A DNA stretch of 64,000 nt, taken from NCBI RefSeq assembly GCF_038050405.1, contig NZ_CP150901.1, forward strand, positions 868,001-932,000, written 5' to 3'. The position numbers and the translations under genes are program-made. Positions 26,582-35,890 of this stretch are shown piece by piece. Position 1 is the stretch's first letter; the number at the start of each line of letters is the position of its first letter. This DNA comes from Paraburkholderia sp. IMGN_8 (GTDB taxonomy: Bacteria > Pseudomonadota > Gammaproteobacteria > Burkholderiales > Burkholderiaceae). The notes under the pieces were generated by a model. It did no database searches and was not told the origin of the DNA. It saw only the letters and a program-made list of their open reading frames with translations.

Positions 26582-26706
26582 CGACGGAAAGTTGTCAACT
26601 CGCGATGCCCGCTGCATCGGGGCGTGCGCCACGGAGTTGACGATCTTACTTACGTAAGCAGCGAAGCAAAGTCGTCACTTCGCGTCAGTCCGCATTAAAT
26701 TTGTCA
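26582..26706. repeat. Left-end transposase-binding repeats
   Basis: Three sites share orientation. They are CGACGGAAAGTTGTCA (26582-26597), GCGAAGCAAAGTCGTCA (26661-26677) and CGCATTAAATTTGTCA (26691-26706). The middle one is the exact inverse of a right-end site at 31172-31188. Confidence 0.75.
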
Positions 26707-26726
26707 CTTCGCGTTCGTTCTACACC

Positions 26727-27389
26727 ATGAATTCCGCTCGCAAGGTGGCTCTCATGGTCGATCTCCCGCGTTGCTTCGATCCGATCCAGCTGTCGCGTCC
26801 CCGTGGCGCGCACCGGTACGATGCTTTCAGTCCCAAGCTCAATCGGCGCCTGACGTTCTACGGGCGTAGCGCGTTTGAGGCATGGCTCATGATCGAATCG
26901 GATCCCGGCGTGCGAACCTTCTGCGAACGGCCTGGCGTCATGACGGTCGATGGGCACCGCTGCATCGTGGACTTCTGGTTAAGTTTCGTTGACCACGAAG
27001 GCTTGGTTCTACTATCCGACCGAACACCAGCAACTGACCGCCTGCAGAATTATCCTGACTTCGACTCCGACTCCTTCATCGTGCGGCACATCGGTGTGGC
27101 TGAACGGGCAGCCGCGCGCGTCTGGATCGGCAACTGGCAGCGCATGCTGCCCGTACTTGTCTCCGCGCGTGGCCTGGTAACGCCTTCATTGCTTAACGCG
27201 ATCGAACGGTTTGTCGCGACACCTCAGCCGCTGCTCTCCGTCGAGCGCGAGTTCTCTACGGGCGACCCTGTACTCGTGCGAGCGGCCGCTTTCGAACTAC
27301 TGCATCTCGGGCGCGTTCAGGCGATTGAGTTGCATACGGAAAGCCTGTCGTTGCTGACGCGCTTTGCCACGGCTCAGGCCGCATCATGA
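26727..27389 (+). CDS. tnsA: TnsA-like endonuclease of Tn7-like element
   Basis: A 220-residue protein at the position and size of TnsA, the enzyme that cuts the 5' ends so that Tn7-like elements move by cut-and-paste. The nuclease-like block RSAFEAWLMIESDPGVRTFC with ERPGVM, then CIVDFWLSF, aligns by eye with the Glu and Asp of the TnsA PD-(D/E)xK site. The expected following lysine (E/Q-x-K strand) is not seen; the segment reads GLVLLSDR. It therefore may be catalytically weak or inactive. It overlaps tnsB by 4 bp. Family assignment is moderate and comes mostly from position and the ERP block. Confidence 0.7.
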   Translation: MNSARKVALMVDLPRCFDPIQLSRPRGAHRYDAFSPKLNRRLTFYGRSAFEAWLMIESDPGVRTFCERPGVMTVDGHRCIVDFWLSFVDHEGLVLLSDRTPATDRLQNYPDFDSDSFIVRHIGVAERAAARVWIGNWQRMLPVLVSARGLVTPSLLNAIERFVATPQPLLSVEREFSTGDPVLVRAAAFELLHLGRVQAIELHTESLSLLTRFATAQAAS

Positions 27390-29374
27390 GCCGCCGCAAA
27401 CCTGAATTCCAGACGCTGGATCTTGCCGCGTGGCCAGCACTCGCGTGGACCGACCTTGATGCCGCTCAGCGCGGGCGCGTCCAGAAGCATATCGACGCGA
27501 TCGAGCGGTACGTTCACGGTGAGTCTGTCCAGAGTATCGAGACTATGACGGGTGTCAATCGCCGGCAACTTTATCGGCTCCTCGACAGAGCGCTTGCGTT
27601 GCACCCCGATGGGCGCATCTATGGTTTTCGTGCACTTATTGCCCACGCACGTGTGACAGAATATACGCGGGTGCGGCCCATGACCTTGCGCGGCGAGCGA
27701 GGCGGTGCTGCCGGTGCGCTTTCGCTGCTGTTTGAGCGCTATCCCCAGCTCGCCGCGTGGCTAATCCTGCAGATTAGACAGCGCCGCGTCAAACTGAATC
27801 AGGTGCCGTCCGACGACGGTCTCCGTATCCGCGTGCGTGGTTTGCAGGCGCTACATGACAGATTCCTGCAGGAGTGTCGGCAACTAGGCTTGACGGTCGC
27901 CGACTATCCTTTCAACACAGCGAACCGCGCGGTCCGTTCGCTGTCATCTCGCGTAAAGGCGGAACTTTTGCGCGGCTTCGGCACGGCAGCAGGCGCTGCC
28001 GGCGCCTCGCACCTTAAAGGGCTGCCGCGTACCGACGCGGCGACCACGCCAGCAGCTACGCGGCCTTACCAGGTTGTCGAGTTCGATGGCCACCGGCTGG
28101 ACATCCGGCTCAAGGTCGTCGTTCGCGATCCGCTCGGCTTCGAGCACGAATTCGAAGTCGAGCGCGTGTGGCTACTTGTAATAATCGACGTTTGCACGCG
28201 GGTAGTGCTCGGCTATCGCCTTGTGCTGGCCCGAGAATATAGCCGTTACGATGTGATCAAGACCATCGAGAACGCGCTCGAACCCCGTCCGAGGCGCACC
28301 TTCACAATACCCGGCCTTGTCTGCGCCCCGCAGGATGGCTTCGCTTCACAGCGCCTGCCGGAGCTTGCCTACGTAAGCTGGGAGTGGATCAGGCTCGACA
28401 ATGCGAAGGCGAACCTGGCAACTGAAACGCTGGCTGCCCTCTGCGAGTTTGTCGGCTGCGCCGTCAGCGCAGGACCGAAACACAGTCCCGACGAGCGCCC
28501 CTACATTGAGCGTTTCTTCGGCACAATCGCCAGTAAGCTGTCCTCGCGCTTGCCCGGTTACACCGGCTCGCATCCGCGCGATTTACGCCGGGCGCTTGCC
28601 GATCCAAAAGGTAATCTCCGTCTGTACGTGTCGCTCGACGAACTCGATGAGCTGATCGAGTATGCGGTTGGAAATTACCACGGCACCCCGCACGGTGGGT
28701 TGAACGGCGTCACGCCCCTCGAGGCGATGGAGTTTTTCGTTCGTAGCAGAGGGCAACTGCTAGCCTGGTTGCCCGAGGTGCGCCGACGCACGCTGTGCCT
28801 GATGCAATCCGCTCGACGCTGTCGCGTGCGCGGCTATCTTGCGCTGGGCGTGCGTCCTCACATCAACCTGTTTGGTGTGCGCTACACGAATGCGGTGCTC
28901 GCCTGCAGCGCACAACTGATTGGCCAATTATTGCGCATCTACATGAACGCCGACGATCTGCGCTGTGTACGCGCCTTCCTTGCCGACGGCACTGAACTTG
29001 GGGTGCTCGGGGCCCAAGGTGCCTGGCGTGTGATGCCGCATAACCTGACCTTGCGCAGGGAAATCATGAGGGCGAGGGACAGCAAGCGCGCCCGGAATAC
29101 CGCTGGCGGAAACCCAATCGAAGCATATGTGCACACCAAAGTCGCCGCTGCGAAAACATCCCACAGGGCTGCCTCCGATCTCGCCCAGGCGTTGCGTCTT
29201 CTCGGCAGCGCCCCTACGGCCAAAACACCGACAGGTCCGTCGAGGCCTGAGTCGACCGGTCCTGCAGTGTCAGCAGCAAAGGAAACGACAACGGATCAAA
29301 TGGTTGCCGATACCGCTCGCGCCCAGCCAGTTCGTCCGCGGAAGCTTGGTATCGGAACGGGGCAAGTTTTCTGA
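27386..29374 (+). CDS. tnsB: TnsB-like DDE transposase (Mu C-terminal/rve type)
   Basis: A 662-residue DDE transposase. N-terminal helix-turn-helix regions (MTGVNRRQLYRLLDRAL near residue 52) bind the end repeats. The RNase H-like core has catalytic Asp in VVEFDGHRLDI near 232, Asp in WIRLDNAKANLATE near 336, and Glu in PDERPYIERFFG near 376. A Mu-type C-terminal beta-barrel follows (VRPHINLFGVRYTN). It joins the 3' ends to target DNA and works with TnsC. The catalytic triad looks intact. A decayed relative of the same protein is at 54595. Confidence 0.92.
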   Translation: MSRRKPEFQTLDLAAWPALAWTDLDAAQRGRVQKHIDAIERYVHGESVQSIETMTGVNRRQLYRLLDRALALHPDGRIYGFRALIAHARVTEYTRVRPMTLRGERGGAAGALSLLFERYPQLAAWLILQIRQRRVKLNQVPSDDGLRIRVRGLQALHDRFLQECRQLGLTVADYPFNTANRAVRSLSSRVKAELLRGFGTAAGAAGASHLKGLPRTDAATTPAATRPYQVVEFDGHRLDIRLKVVVRDPLGFEHEFEVERVWLLVIIDVCTRVVLGYRLVLAREYSRYDVIKTIENALEPRPRRTFTIPGLVCAPQDGFASQRLPELAYVSWEWIRLDNAKANLATETLAALCEFVGCAVSAGPKHSPDERPYIERFFGTIASKLSSRLPGYTGSHPRDLRRALADPKGNLRLYVSLDELDELIEYAVGNYHGTPHGGLNGVTPLEAMEFFVRSRGQLLAWLPEVRRRTLCLMQSARRCRVRGYLALGVRPHINLFGVRYTNAVLACSAQLIGQLLRIYMNADDLRCVRAFLADGTELGVLGAQGAWRVMPHNLTLRREIMRARDSKRARNTAGGNPIEAYVHTKVAAAKTSHRAASDLAQALRLLGSAPTAKTPTGPSRPESTGPAVSAAKETTTDQMVADTARAQPVRPRKLGIGTGQVF

Positions 29375-29400
29375 ACGGGCCGTATGCACAGGAGGCAGTC

Positions 29401-30378
29401 ATGTCGCTTCACATTCCGCGGCCGATCGATCAGTCACTGCATCCGCTCGTCACCGGCAATTACCGTATAGCTACACCGGCAATCGAATCGTTCTATGAAC
29501 TTGTCGTAAGTTGCCTTCGCTACCGCGTCATGGGAGCGCTCATCTATGGCGCTCCTCGGATTGGCAAGACCCGCTCGATTGAATATGTCCGTTTGCTGCT
29601 GGCCCATGAGTACCCGAAAGTGACGAGTTATCACGCGCAATGCGAGCACAAGCCGCGGCATGCGGAGGGGCCATTTTTCGCAAATCTGCTGGAAGCTGTC
29701 GGCGATCATGATCCGAACGCAGGCACGAATCCCGCCAAACGCATGCGTCTCTCGCTACGCATCCGCGAAGCGGCTGCCCGCGCTGGCAGCGGTACGGTCC
29801 TGCTGTTTTGCGACGAAGCGCAGCGCTACAACGAGAACGAGTACGAATGGCTGCGGGATGTGCACGACGCGCTGGACCGCCAGCAGATCAAGCTATTCAC
29901 GTTCCTCGTCGGTCAGCAGGAGTTGCTGGCGCAGAAGACTGCGCTGCAAATCGCCGGTAAGACGCAAATTGTTGCACGTCTGATGGTCGAAGAGCTTGCG
30001 TTTCATGGCATCCGTAACGCCGAAGATGTTGCCACGTGTCTGAACGGATACGATCAGACCGCCTATCCCGAAGGCACGCAGTGGAGCTTCACAAGATTCT
30101 ATATGCCACAGGCGTTCGATGCAGGTTATCGACTCGTGAGCGATGCGGACTTGCTGTGGGATGCTTTTGAGGGTGCGCATCACAAGGCAAGCCTGCCGGG
30201 CCGTCTCGAAATCCCGATGGAATCGTTCGCTCGTGCGGTCGAGGTTGTGCTCAAGGATAGCGAACTGATGGATGCTCCGGGATATTGCCCGGATCAATCA
30301 TTATGGGCTCACGCGGTTCGTCGCTCCGGATATGTCCAGTCCCGTCATGCTACCGGCCGTGTACTCGTTCACGCGTGA
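29401..30378 (+). CDS. tnsC: TnsC-like AAA+ ATPase
   Basis: A 325-residue AAA+ ATPase of the TnsC/TniB type, which links target selection to the transposase. Walker A is YGAPRIGKTRSIEYV near residue 50. Walker B is TVLLFCDEAQRYNENEYEWL near 138. The sensor region LFTFLVGQQELLAQKTAL and the block FHGIRNAEDVATCLNGYDQ follow. A good ribosome site (CAGGAGG) lies 6 bases before ATG 29401, 26 bp after tnsB. The nucleotide-binding motifs are complete. Confidence 0.9.
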   Translation: MSLHIPRPIDQSLHPLVTGNYRIATPAIESFYELVVSCLRYRVMGALIYGAPRIGKTRSIEYVRLLLAHEYPKVTSYHAQCEHKPRHAEGPFFANLLEAVGDHDPNAGTNPAKRMRLSLRIREAAARAGSGTVLLFCDEAQRYNENEYEWLRDVHDALDRQQIKLFTFLVGQQELLAQKTALQIAGKTQIVARLMVEELAFHGIRNAEDVATCLNGYDQTAYPEGTQWSFTRFYMPQAFDAGYRLVSDADLLWDAFEGAHHKASLPGRLEIPMESFARAVEVVLKDSELMDAPGYCPDQSLWAHAVRRSGYVQSRHATGRVLVHA

Positions 30379-30379
30379 T

Positions 30380-30952
30380 ATGCTCAGGGCGCCGCGCTTT
30401 CCAATCCTCACACTTGACGAGCGAAAACTGACTCCTGCATTGGGCTTCATCTTCGATGTCAGGTGGTTACTGCCAGGCGAATCGATGGTCTCGATCTTGT
30501 GGAAGTTCGCTCGGACCAACGGGCTTCCCGGCCACACGCTCGTGCAGTTGATGGGAGCAGACGTCGACCCTTATGCGGGCGTAGAGCCGATGCGCGATGT
30601 CGTCGACGTGAAGCGCCTGCGGCGAATGCTGTGCCTGCCCGCGAAGGTGTTGCGCGCGTCGCTCCTTGACGCTGGTCAACGAGGGCGGCACCACCCAACC
30701 TTTCGATATTGCCGTCAGTGTACGGCGAGTGGCCATCACAGCGTGACGTATCAGATGTTCAGTGAGAACCGCTGCCCCGCGCACGAACGGATGCTGGAGA
30801 CGGAATGCCGACATTGTAGACGCGAAACACCATACATCCTGAGCGCTAATCTCATAGGTTCGCCGTATCGTTGTGCATGGTGCGGCACGCCTTACGGCAC
30901 AAGATTACCTCCAGTCCTTTCGACTAGGCCAGCCATGCGCAAAGAACATTGA
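30380..30952 (+). CDS. tniQ: TniQ/TnsD-family target-selection protein, short
   Basis: A 190-residue TniQ protein. The N-terminal TniQ block is WLLPGESMVSILWKFARTNG. A cysteine-rich zinc-finger part follows: FRYCRQC, ENRCPAHERMLETECRHC, and YRCAWCGTPYG. TniQ/TnsD proteins read the target DNA and recruit TnsC. It starts 2 bp after tnsC; an earlier in-frame ATG at 30332 would overlap tnsC. It is shorter than most family members and ends soon after the zinc fingers, so a C-terminal DNA-reading region may have been lost or never present. Confidence 0.85.
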   Translation: MLRAPRFPILTLDERKLTPALGFIFDVRWLLPGESMVSILWKFARTNGLPGHTLVQLMGADVDPYAGVEPMRDVVDVKRLRRMLCLPAKVLRASLLDAGQRGRHHPTFRYCRQCTASGHHSVTYQMFSENRCPAHERMLETECRHCRRETPYILSANLIGSPYRCAWCGTPYGTRLPPVLSTRPAMRKEH

Positions 30953-31148
30953 ATTGCCATCCCGCGGCATTTCCATAATCGCATGGCGGGTAGCTTCTGC
31001 CTCGGCGGTAAGGAACGCGATGTCTAGCTCGCGCGGGCGGACCACGTCTGTTCGCACACGAAACACGAGCGCGCAATTCGCCCTTTGGGTCGGGTTTTCG
31101 CTCGTCACCGCGCACTGGCCGCCACCATCGTTACGTCGGACCGGGAGG

Positions 31149-31339
31149 TGACAACTTTGCTTCGCCAACGGTGACGACTTTGCTTCGCTCTACGCTGGCA
31201 GGAGCGCGGTGGCCGCCGTTTGTTGACACATTTATTTCGTGAACGTGTTGCCCTGCCCATCAAGGCGCTGGCGGAACAGTAGCCGGTGCAAACCGCGGAT
31301 TGACACATTTATAGTCGCGACGGTGACAGATTTATTGCG
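31149..31339. repeat. Right-end transposase-binding repeats
   Basis: Five direct repeats are seen. They are TGACAACTTTGCTTCGC (31149), TGACGACTTTGCTTCGC (31172), TGACACATTTATTTCG (31224), TGACACATTTATAGTCGCG (31301) and TGACAGATTTATTGCG (31324). The first two form one subtype and the last three another. An asymmetric 3-left / 5-right pattern is usual for Tn7-like ends. Confidence 0.78.
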
Positions 31340-31506
31340 TTCTACGTCCGACGAGTGCGGCGCATGACATCGGTAGCAAACCCACAGACGTTGTATCCGA
31401 AGCGTCATTACCGGAACCGTCTTGACCCGCAGCCACGACGACGAAGGATCAGGGTCTTATGAATCAGCATCGCGTTACCCGGAGGAAGGGCGGTGAGGCC
31501 AAAATC

Positions 31507-32140
31507 ATGATCACTCTGCCAGAATTGCGCAAAGACTATGCGCGCGGATCGCTCGACGAGCGCAGCGTCGACCCGGATCCGGTCCGCCAGTTCCAACGCT
31601 GGATGCTGCAGGCGCTTGCTTCGCAATTGCCCGAGCCAAATGCGATGACGGTGGCTACTGTCTATAGTGAAGGCTGCCCCTCGGCGCGTGTTCTCCTCCT
31701 CAAGGGCTTCGACGAGCGCGGCTTTCTTCACCAATTACGAAAGCCGCAAGGGGCAAGAGCTTGCCGCCAACCCGCGCGCTTGCCTGCTCTTCTATTGGAC
31801 CGAGCTCGAACGTCAGGTCCGCGTCACGGGCGTCATTGCGAAGACGAGTCCGGAAGAGAGCGACGCGTATTTTGCAGCGCGCCCGCTCGGCTCGCGCATC
31901 GGCGCCTGGGCATCCGAGCAGAGCCGCGAGATCGCCGGCCGGGCCGAACTTGAGGCCCGCGCGCGAGCATTTGCCGAGCGCTTTGATGAGCACCCGCCGC
32001 GCCCGCCGCACTGGGGAGGCTACCGGCTCGTTCCGGAAACCGTCGAATTCTGGCAGGGACGGCCATCGCGACTGCACGATCGCCTCCTTTATGCACGCGA
32101 GACCGACGGCAGTTGGCACATCTCCCGGCTTTCACCTTAA
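31507..32140 (+). pseudogene. pdxH: Pyridoxamine 5'-phosphate oxidase (pdxH), frameshifted
   Basis: Two frames together encode PdxH, which makes pyridoxal 5'-phosphate with FMN. From ATG 31507 the frame gives [40 protein letters not shown] and GFDERGF. Near 31724 the sequence shifts, and the other frame continues [49 protein letters not shown] and [17 protein letters not shown] to the stop at 32138-32140. Apart from one shift the ~212-residue protein is complete. It starts 160 bp from the transposon end. A sequencing error cannot be excluded. Confidence 0.85.
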
Positions 32141-32347
32141 TGACGGAACTACTCCAACAGACTCATTGATCACCTGCCGTACAGAGTTGGTCGTCGCAAT
32201 GTACTTGCGCTTGTGCCGAGCGCGAATTCCATGCATGTGCCATGAGATTGCGAATACGCTGTTTGTCTACGCGCACGGCCCCGTGGTGCAAGTAGCTCCT
32301 TCCACGTACGTGGCCAGCCGTCAGTGCCACTCCGCCGGAGGCTATGC

Positions 32348-32650
32348 TCAAGCACTATGCCGCCTAAAATTCAAGATAGCGTACGACACATGCTCGGCCA
32401 TTTCAATCACGTTACGGATCATTTGATGCTCCTCAACATCCAGGGTGTCGAAATGAAAAATTACCAAATCGCGCAGCGTCGACGACAGGCGCTCGATCAG
32501 AGGCAGCGTAGCTCTAACGATTGGCCAGGTATACATCAGGTATGCAAGTGGAACAACGCTCCTTCTTTCGCACCATCGATCAAAGAGGACCATGCAGACA
32601 GAGTCGATTTCGGTAGCAAGGTGCAGTTGCTCGTCAATAGCAATGGCCAT
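32348..32650 (-). CDS. Small hypothetical protein
   Basis: A 100-residue open frame, mostly helical and without a signal peptide: IDEQLHLATEIDSVCMVLFD, CERRSVVPLAYLMYTWP and FDTLDVEEHQMIRNVIEMAE. The amphipathic pattern and coding-like composition suggest a real gene, but no family was recognised. The start could be six codons earlier (32668). Confidence 0.42.
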   Translation of the reverse strand: MAIAIDEQLHLATEIDSVCMVLFDRWCERRSVVPLAYLMYTWPIVRATLPLIERLSSTLRDLVIFHFDTLDVEEHQMIRNVIEMAEHVSYAILNFRRHSA

Positions 32651-32798
32651 GTGGGGTTCCCGACGCATAAGGTTCGTGTTATTAACTTGAATTAATTTGA
32701 ATACTCGCCGTCAGAAATATTGACGTCGCCTGGATGTTGACGAACGAACGGACCAGCGCGGAATCCCTCCCCGCTTCGGCAAATTCGGCGCTCACACG

Positions 32799-33083
32799 TT
32801 CTTCTCTCTTCTCGCCCTTTTGTGGCGGCCTGCGCGGGTTTGCGAGTGTGTCTGGCGTGGCTCGACACCAGCTCGTCCAGATTCAACTCCTGCGCATATT
32901 CGGGCAAGGTGCGGCCACTCGGATGAGGACCTGACGCAGCGACTTCTTGTGACGCGCCATCAGTTTCTCAAGCAGATCCATAAACGATTCATCCTTCAGC
33001 GCACCCGTATAGGTGACGAACCAGAAGGCGCCCTTGGCATGGTGCCGCCGCCACACTGATGCTCTGACGTTGGTCCATAGCGC
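32799..33083 (-). pseudogene. IS630-family transposase remnant
   Basis: Two frames carry pieces in transposase order: KGAFWFVTYTGALKDESFMD and LLEKLMARHKK, then after a shift EYAQELNLDELVSSHARHTR. In intact IS630 enzymes the latter segment reads YAPxLNPDExVWSH and holds the last catalytic acid. The intervening HxPAHK region is lost, so it is inactive. Confidence 0.6.
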
Positions 33084-33227
33084 GCGCCCAATACAGGTAC
33101 GGGTGGAAGCGTCAATCGACGTTCGTCTGTGGGCTGCACACAACGCCGTCGGAACGATAGCCGCTGAAGCAACTGCGCATCTTGATATCTGTCAGGAATA
33201 TGTCAAGAAGACGTGCGCGAAGTCCGC

Positions 33228-33241
33228 TTGATTCAGATCAA
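33228..33241. promoter_or_regulatory. Anr/FNR-type box
   Basis: TTGAT-TCAG-ATCAA is a perfect FNR/Anr consensus palindrome 72 bp upstream of the CBS-PAS-GGDEF-EAL gene, a spacing that fits activation under low oxygen. Confidence 0.72.
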
Positions 33242-33313
33242 GGCGAGAGGAATTTGTCGCTGATACTTTCAGCGCCATCTTAAGAAGACGCTAAAAGCGG
33301 TTCACGTCAATTC

Positions 33314-35887
33314 ATGGTACATCACACGTTGGATGTCGAAATTGGGCGACTCGTATCGGGGTCGATGCTCGAGTGCCCGCCCCGCACGCCCATCAAGGAC
33401 GCTGCCAAGCGGATGGCAGAGCAACGATGTAGCGCGATGGTTGTGGTGGACGGCCAACAAGCCATCGGCATATGGACCGAGCATGATGCCCTGGCTCTCG
33501 CGGACGATCCCAGCGTTCTGTTTCAGCCAATCGACTCGGTGATGAGTCACCCGGTCCTGTCGTTATCGGAGCACACTCGTCTCGGCGATGCCGCCGTGCA
33601 TTTCAGGAGCGAAGACATTCGTCATTGCCTGGTCGTTGATGATCAGGGACGCTCGCTCGGCATTCTGACGCAGACCGACCTCGTCATGAGTCAAGGCGCC
33701 GAGTTTTTCCTTCGGATGAAATCCATTGAATCCGTAAAGGTTTCGGTGCCCGTTCTGGTAAGTCACAATCTGTACGTGAACGAGGCGATGCGGCTCATGC
33801 GGTCGCAGCGTCTGAGTGCGATCGTTGTCAAATATCCAGAGGGCCTACACGGCATTCTGACTGAGCGCGACATCGTTCGACTTGTAGCGAGCGGTGCGTT
33901 GCTCGGTACGGTGGGTACCTATGCAAGCCGTCCGCTGCGTTCGTTGCGGAATGCGCAGAGTCTTTACGCCGCGCGGCAGTTTCTGGTGGAGCACCGTATG
34001 CGACATGTCGGCGTGGTCGACAGCCAGGATTCCCTCATTGGCGTACTGGGTCTGGCGGACATTCTGAACGACATCGAATATGAATACGTTCACGAGTTGC
34101 AAACGGCACTTCGCGAGCGCGACGATGCATTGTTCGAATCGCGCTACAACTTGCGGCTTGCCGACCGGGTGGTCGAATCGTCGCTGGACGGTGTGATGGT
34201 CACCGATCTGCAGGGGAACATCGAGAGAGTCAATCCCGCCTTTACCAGATTAACAGGCTACACGAAGGCGGAGGCAGTTGGCCGAAACGCCAGATTGCTG
34301 AGTTCTGGACGCCAGTCGCCTGCTTTTTATCGTGAGCTCTGGAAATGCCTGCGCGAAAGAGGACATTGGAAAGGGGAGATATGGAATCGCAGGAAAAGCG
34401 GCGAAATCTACCTCGAATACCTTTCGATATCTGGCATATGCGATGAGGACGGACGATGCTCCAACTACGCGGCGATCTTCTCGGACATAACAGGGCGTCG
34501 GCTTGCTGAAGAACGTCTTAGCTATCTTGCCACACATGACGCGCTCACCGGGTTGCCCAATCGAACATTGTTCAGCGAACGCCTAAACCACGCGATGGTC
34601 AGAGCGCAGCGCACATCAAAGCGGGCCGCGGTCATGTTCCTCGATCTTGACCGCTTCAAGCTGATCAACGACACGCTGGGTCACGGGATCGGCGACGAAA
34701 CACTGAGAGTCATTGCGGAGCGACTGAAGCGCGCCGTACGGGAGACCGATACGGTCGCCCGCCTGGGCGGAGACGAATTTACGATTGTCGCCGAAGACAT
34801 AGAGGACGTCCGCCATGTCGGGCAGATCGCGCAGTCGCTCCTGACCTCCGTAGGCCAGCCGATCGACGTCGGCGCACAACTGGTGTTTGTCACGCCGAGC
34901 ATCGGAATCAGCTTGTATCCCGATGACGGGACTGATCCGAAACAGTTGCTCATGCAGGCGGATCAAGCGATGTATGAGGCAAAGGAAGTTGGTAAGAACA
35001 ATTTCCAGTTCTTTGCGACCCCGATGACCTCATCCGCGATGGAGCGGATTGTGCTTGAGAGCGAACTGCACAACGCCCTGGAGAACAATGAGTTCCATCT
35101 GCATTACCAACCCGAGTACGACGTGCAGACCGGCGCCATCACAAGCGTCGAAGCGTTGATCCGATGGCAGCATCCTAAGCGAGGCCTCATTTCCCCCGAT
35201 CAGTTCATTCCGGTTGCGGAAGAGTCTGCGTTGATCGTTCCAATCGGTGGATGGGTGCTGCGCGAAGCGTGTCGCCAGGCACGTACATGGCTTGATGAAG
35301 GATTCGACTTCGGACGAATCGCAGTCAACCTCTCAGGAAAGCAATGCCGGCACGATGGCTTTCTGCATGAGGTTGCATGTGTCTTGAGCGATACCGGATT
35401 GCCTGCCCGACGCCTTCAATTCGAACTCGTTGAGAGCATGGCCATGACGGGCCGTGAAGACACAGGAGCGCTGCTGCGAGAACTGGCGGGGCGCGGCATC
35501 AGTCTGGCGATTGATGATTTCGGCACCGGGTACTCAGCATTCGCGTATTTGCAGACGCTACCGGTGGATACGCTCAAGGTTGATCGGTCGTTTCTGGCCC
35601 AGATAGGGCCAGAAACGACCGATGGCGCGATCGTGCGGGCGATCGTCGCGATGGCGAAAGCCCTCGGCATCACTGTTGTGGCCGAGGGGGTCGAGCAGGA
35701 GTCGCAGATGCAATTCCTGCGCGAGATCGGTTGCGACCGGGCGCAAGGTTACCTGTTGACTCGGCCGGCCCCCGCGCACCAGATGCAACGAACAGCACTT
35801 GGCGTTCGGTGCGGTCTCCATGTCGAGCATCAATACCAGTTTCGGCAAACGAACGACACGCTAGCAACCGCTACCGAACAGGCTTAA
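33314..35887 (+). CDS. CBS-PAS-GGDEF-EAL c-di-GMP regulator
   Basis: An 857-residue cytoplasmic signalling protein. Residues about 1-265 hold two CBS pairs (VEIGRLVSGSMLECPPRTPI, VMSHPVLSLSEHTRLGDAAV, GILTERDIVRLVASG), which usually bind adenine nucleotides. A PAS domain (about 275-390) is followed by a GGDEF domain with intact RLGGDEF near 487 and an upstream RETD inhibitory-site motif. An EAL domain follows with intact VEALIRWQHPKRG near 612, LVESMAMTG and DDFGTGYSAFAYL. Both c-di-GMP synthesis and breakdown are possible. No membrane segment is seen. It follows a perfect Anr/FNR box and is 3 bp from the Aer-like gene, so oxygen or energy state probably sets its activity. Confidence 0.93.
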   Translation: MVHHTLDVEIGRLVSGSMLECPPRTPIKDAAKRMAEQRCSAMVVVDGQQAIGIWTEHDALALADDPSVLFQPIDSVMSHPVLSLSEHTRLGDAAVHFRSEDIRHCLVVDDQGRSLGILTQTDLVMSQGAEFFLRMKSIESVKVSVPVLVSHNLYVNEAMRLMRSQRLSAIVVKYPEGLHGILTERDIVRLVASGALLGTVGTYASRPLRSLRNAQSLYAARQFLVEHRMRHVGVVDSQDSLIGVLGLADILNDIEYEYVHELQTALRERDDALFESRYNLRLADRVVESSLDGVMVTDLQGNIERVNPAFTRLTGYTKAEAVGRNARLLSSGRQSPAFYRELWKCLRERGHWKGEIWNRRKSGEIYLEYLSISGICDEDGRCSNYAAIFSDITGRRLAEERLSYLATHDALTGLPNRTLFSERLNHAMVRAQRTSKRAAVMFLDLDRFKLINDTLGHGIGDETLRVIAERLKRAVRETDTVARLGGDEFTIVAEDIEDVRHVGQIAQSLLTSVGQPIDVGAQLVFVTPSIGISLYPDDGTDPKQLLMQADQAMYEAKEVGKNNFQFFATPMTSSAMERIVLESELHNALENNEFHLHYQPEYDVQTGAITSVEALIRWQHPKRGLISPDQFIPVAEESALIVPIGGWVLREACRQARTWLDEGFDFGRIAVNLSGKQCRHDGFLHEVACVLSDTGLPARRLQFELVESMAMTGREDTGALLRELAGRGISLAIDDFGTGYSAFAYLQTLPVDTLKVDRSFLAQIGPETTDGAIVRAIVAMAKALGITVVAEGVEQESQMQFLREIGCDRAQGYLLTRPAPAHQMQRTALGVRCGLHVEHQYQFRQTNDTLATATEQA

Positions 35888-35890
35888 GAC

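Larger units (their letters stand above)
26575..31346. mobile_element. Tn7-like transposon (TnsA-TnsB-TnsC-TniQ)
   Basis: A ~4.8-kb element with four tandem transposition genes, flanked by repeated TGACA-type transposase binding sites. The outermost sites pair as inverted ends: CGTAGA-N11-TGTCA at 26575-26597 and its inverse at 31324-31346, 16 of 23 matching. The exact tips are uncertain because CGTAGA also flanks an internal right-end site (31172-31194). No cargo lies inside. A possible 5-bp target repeat GACAT occurs at 26570-26574 and 31366-31370 but does not abut the proposed right tip. Confidence 0.78.

Noticed and set aside
26575..31346. CRISPR-associated Tn7-like system
   Set aside because: No repeat-spacer array and no cas gene were found in or around the element.
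26570..31370. GACAT direct repeats as target-site duplication of the transposon
   Set aside because: The right copy is 19 bp beyond the proposed tip and a 5-bp match can arise by chance, so it is mentioned only as a possibility.
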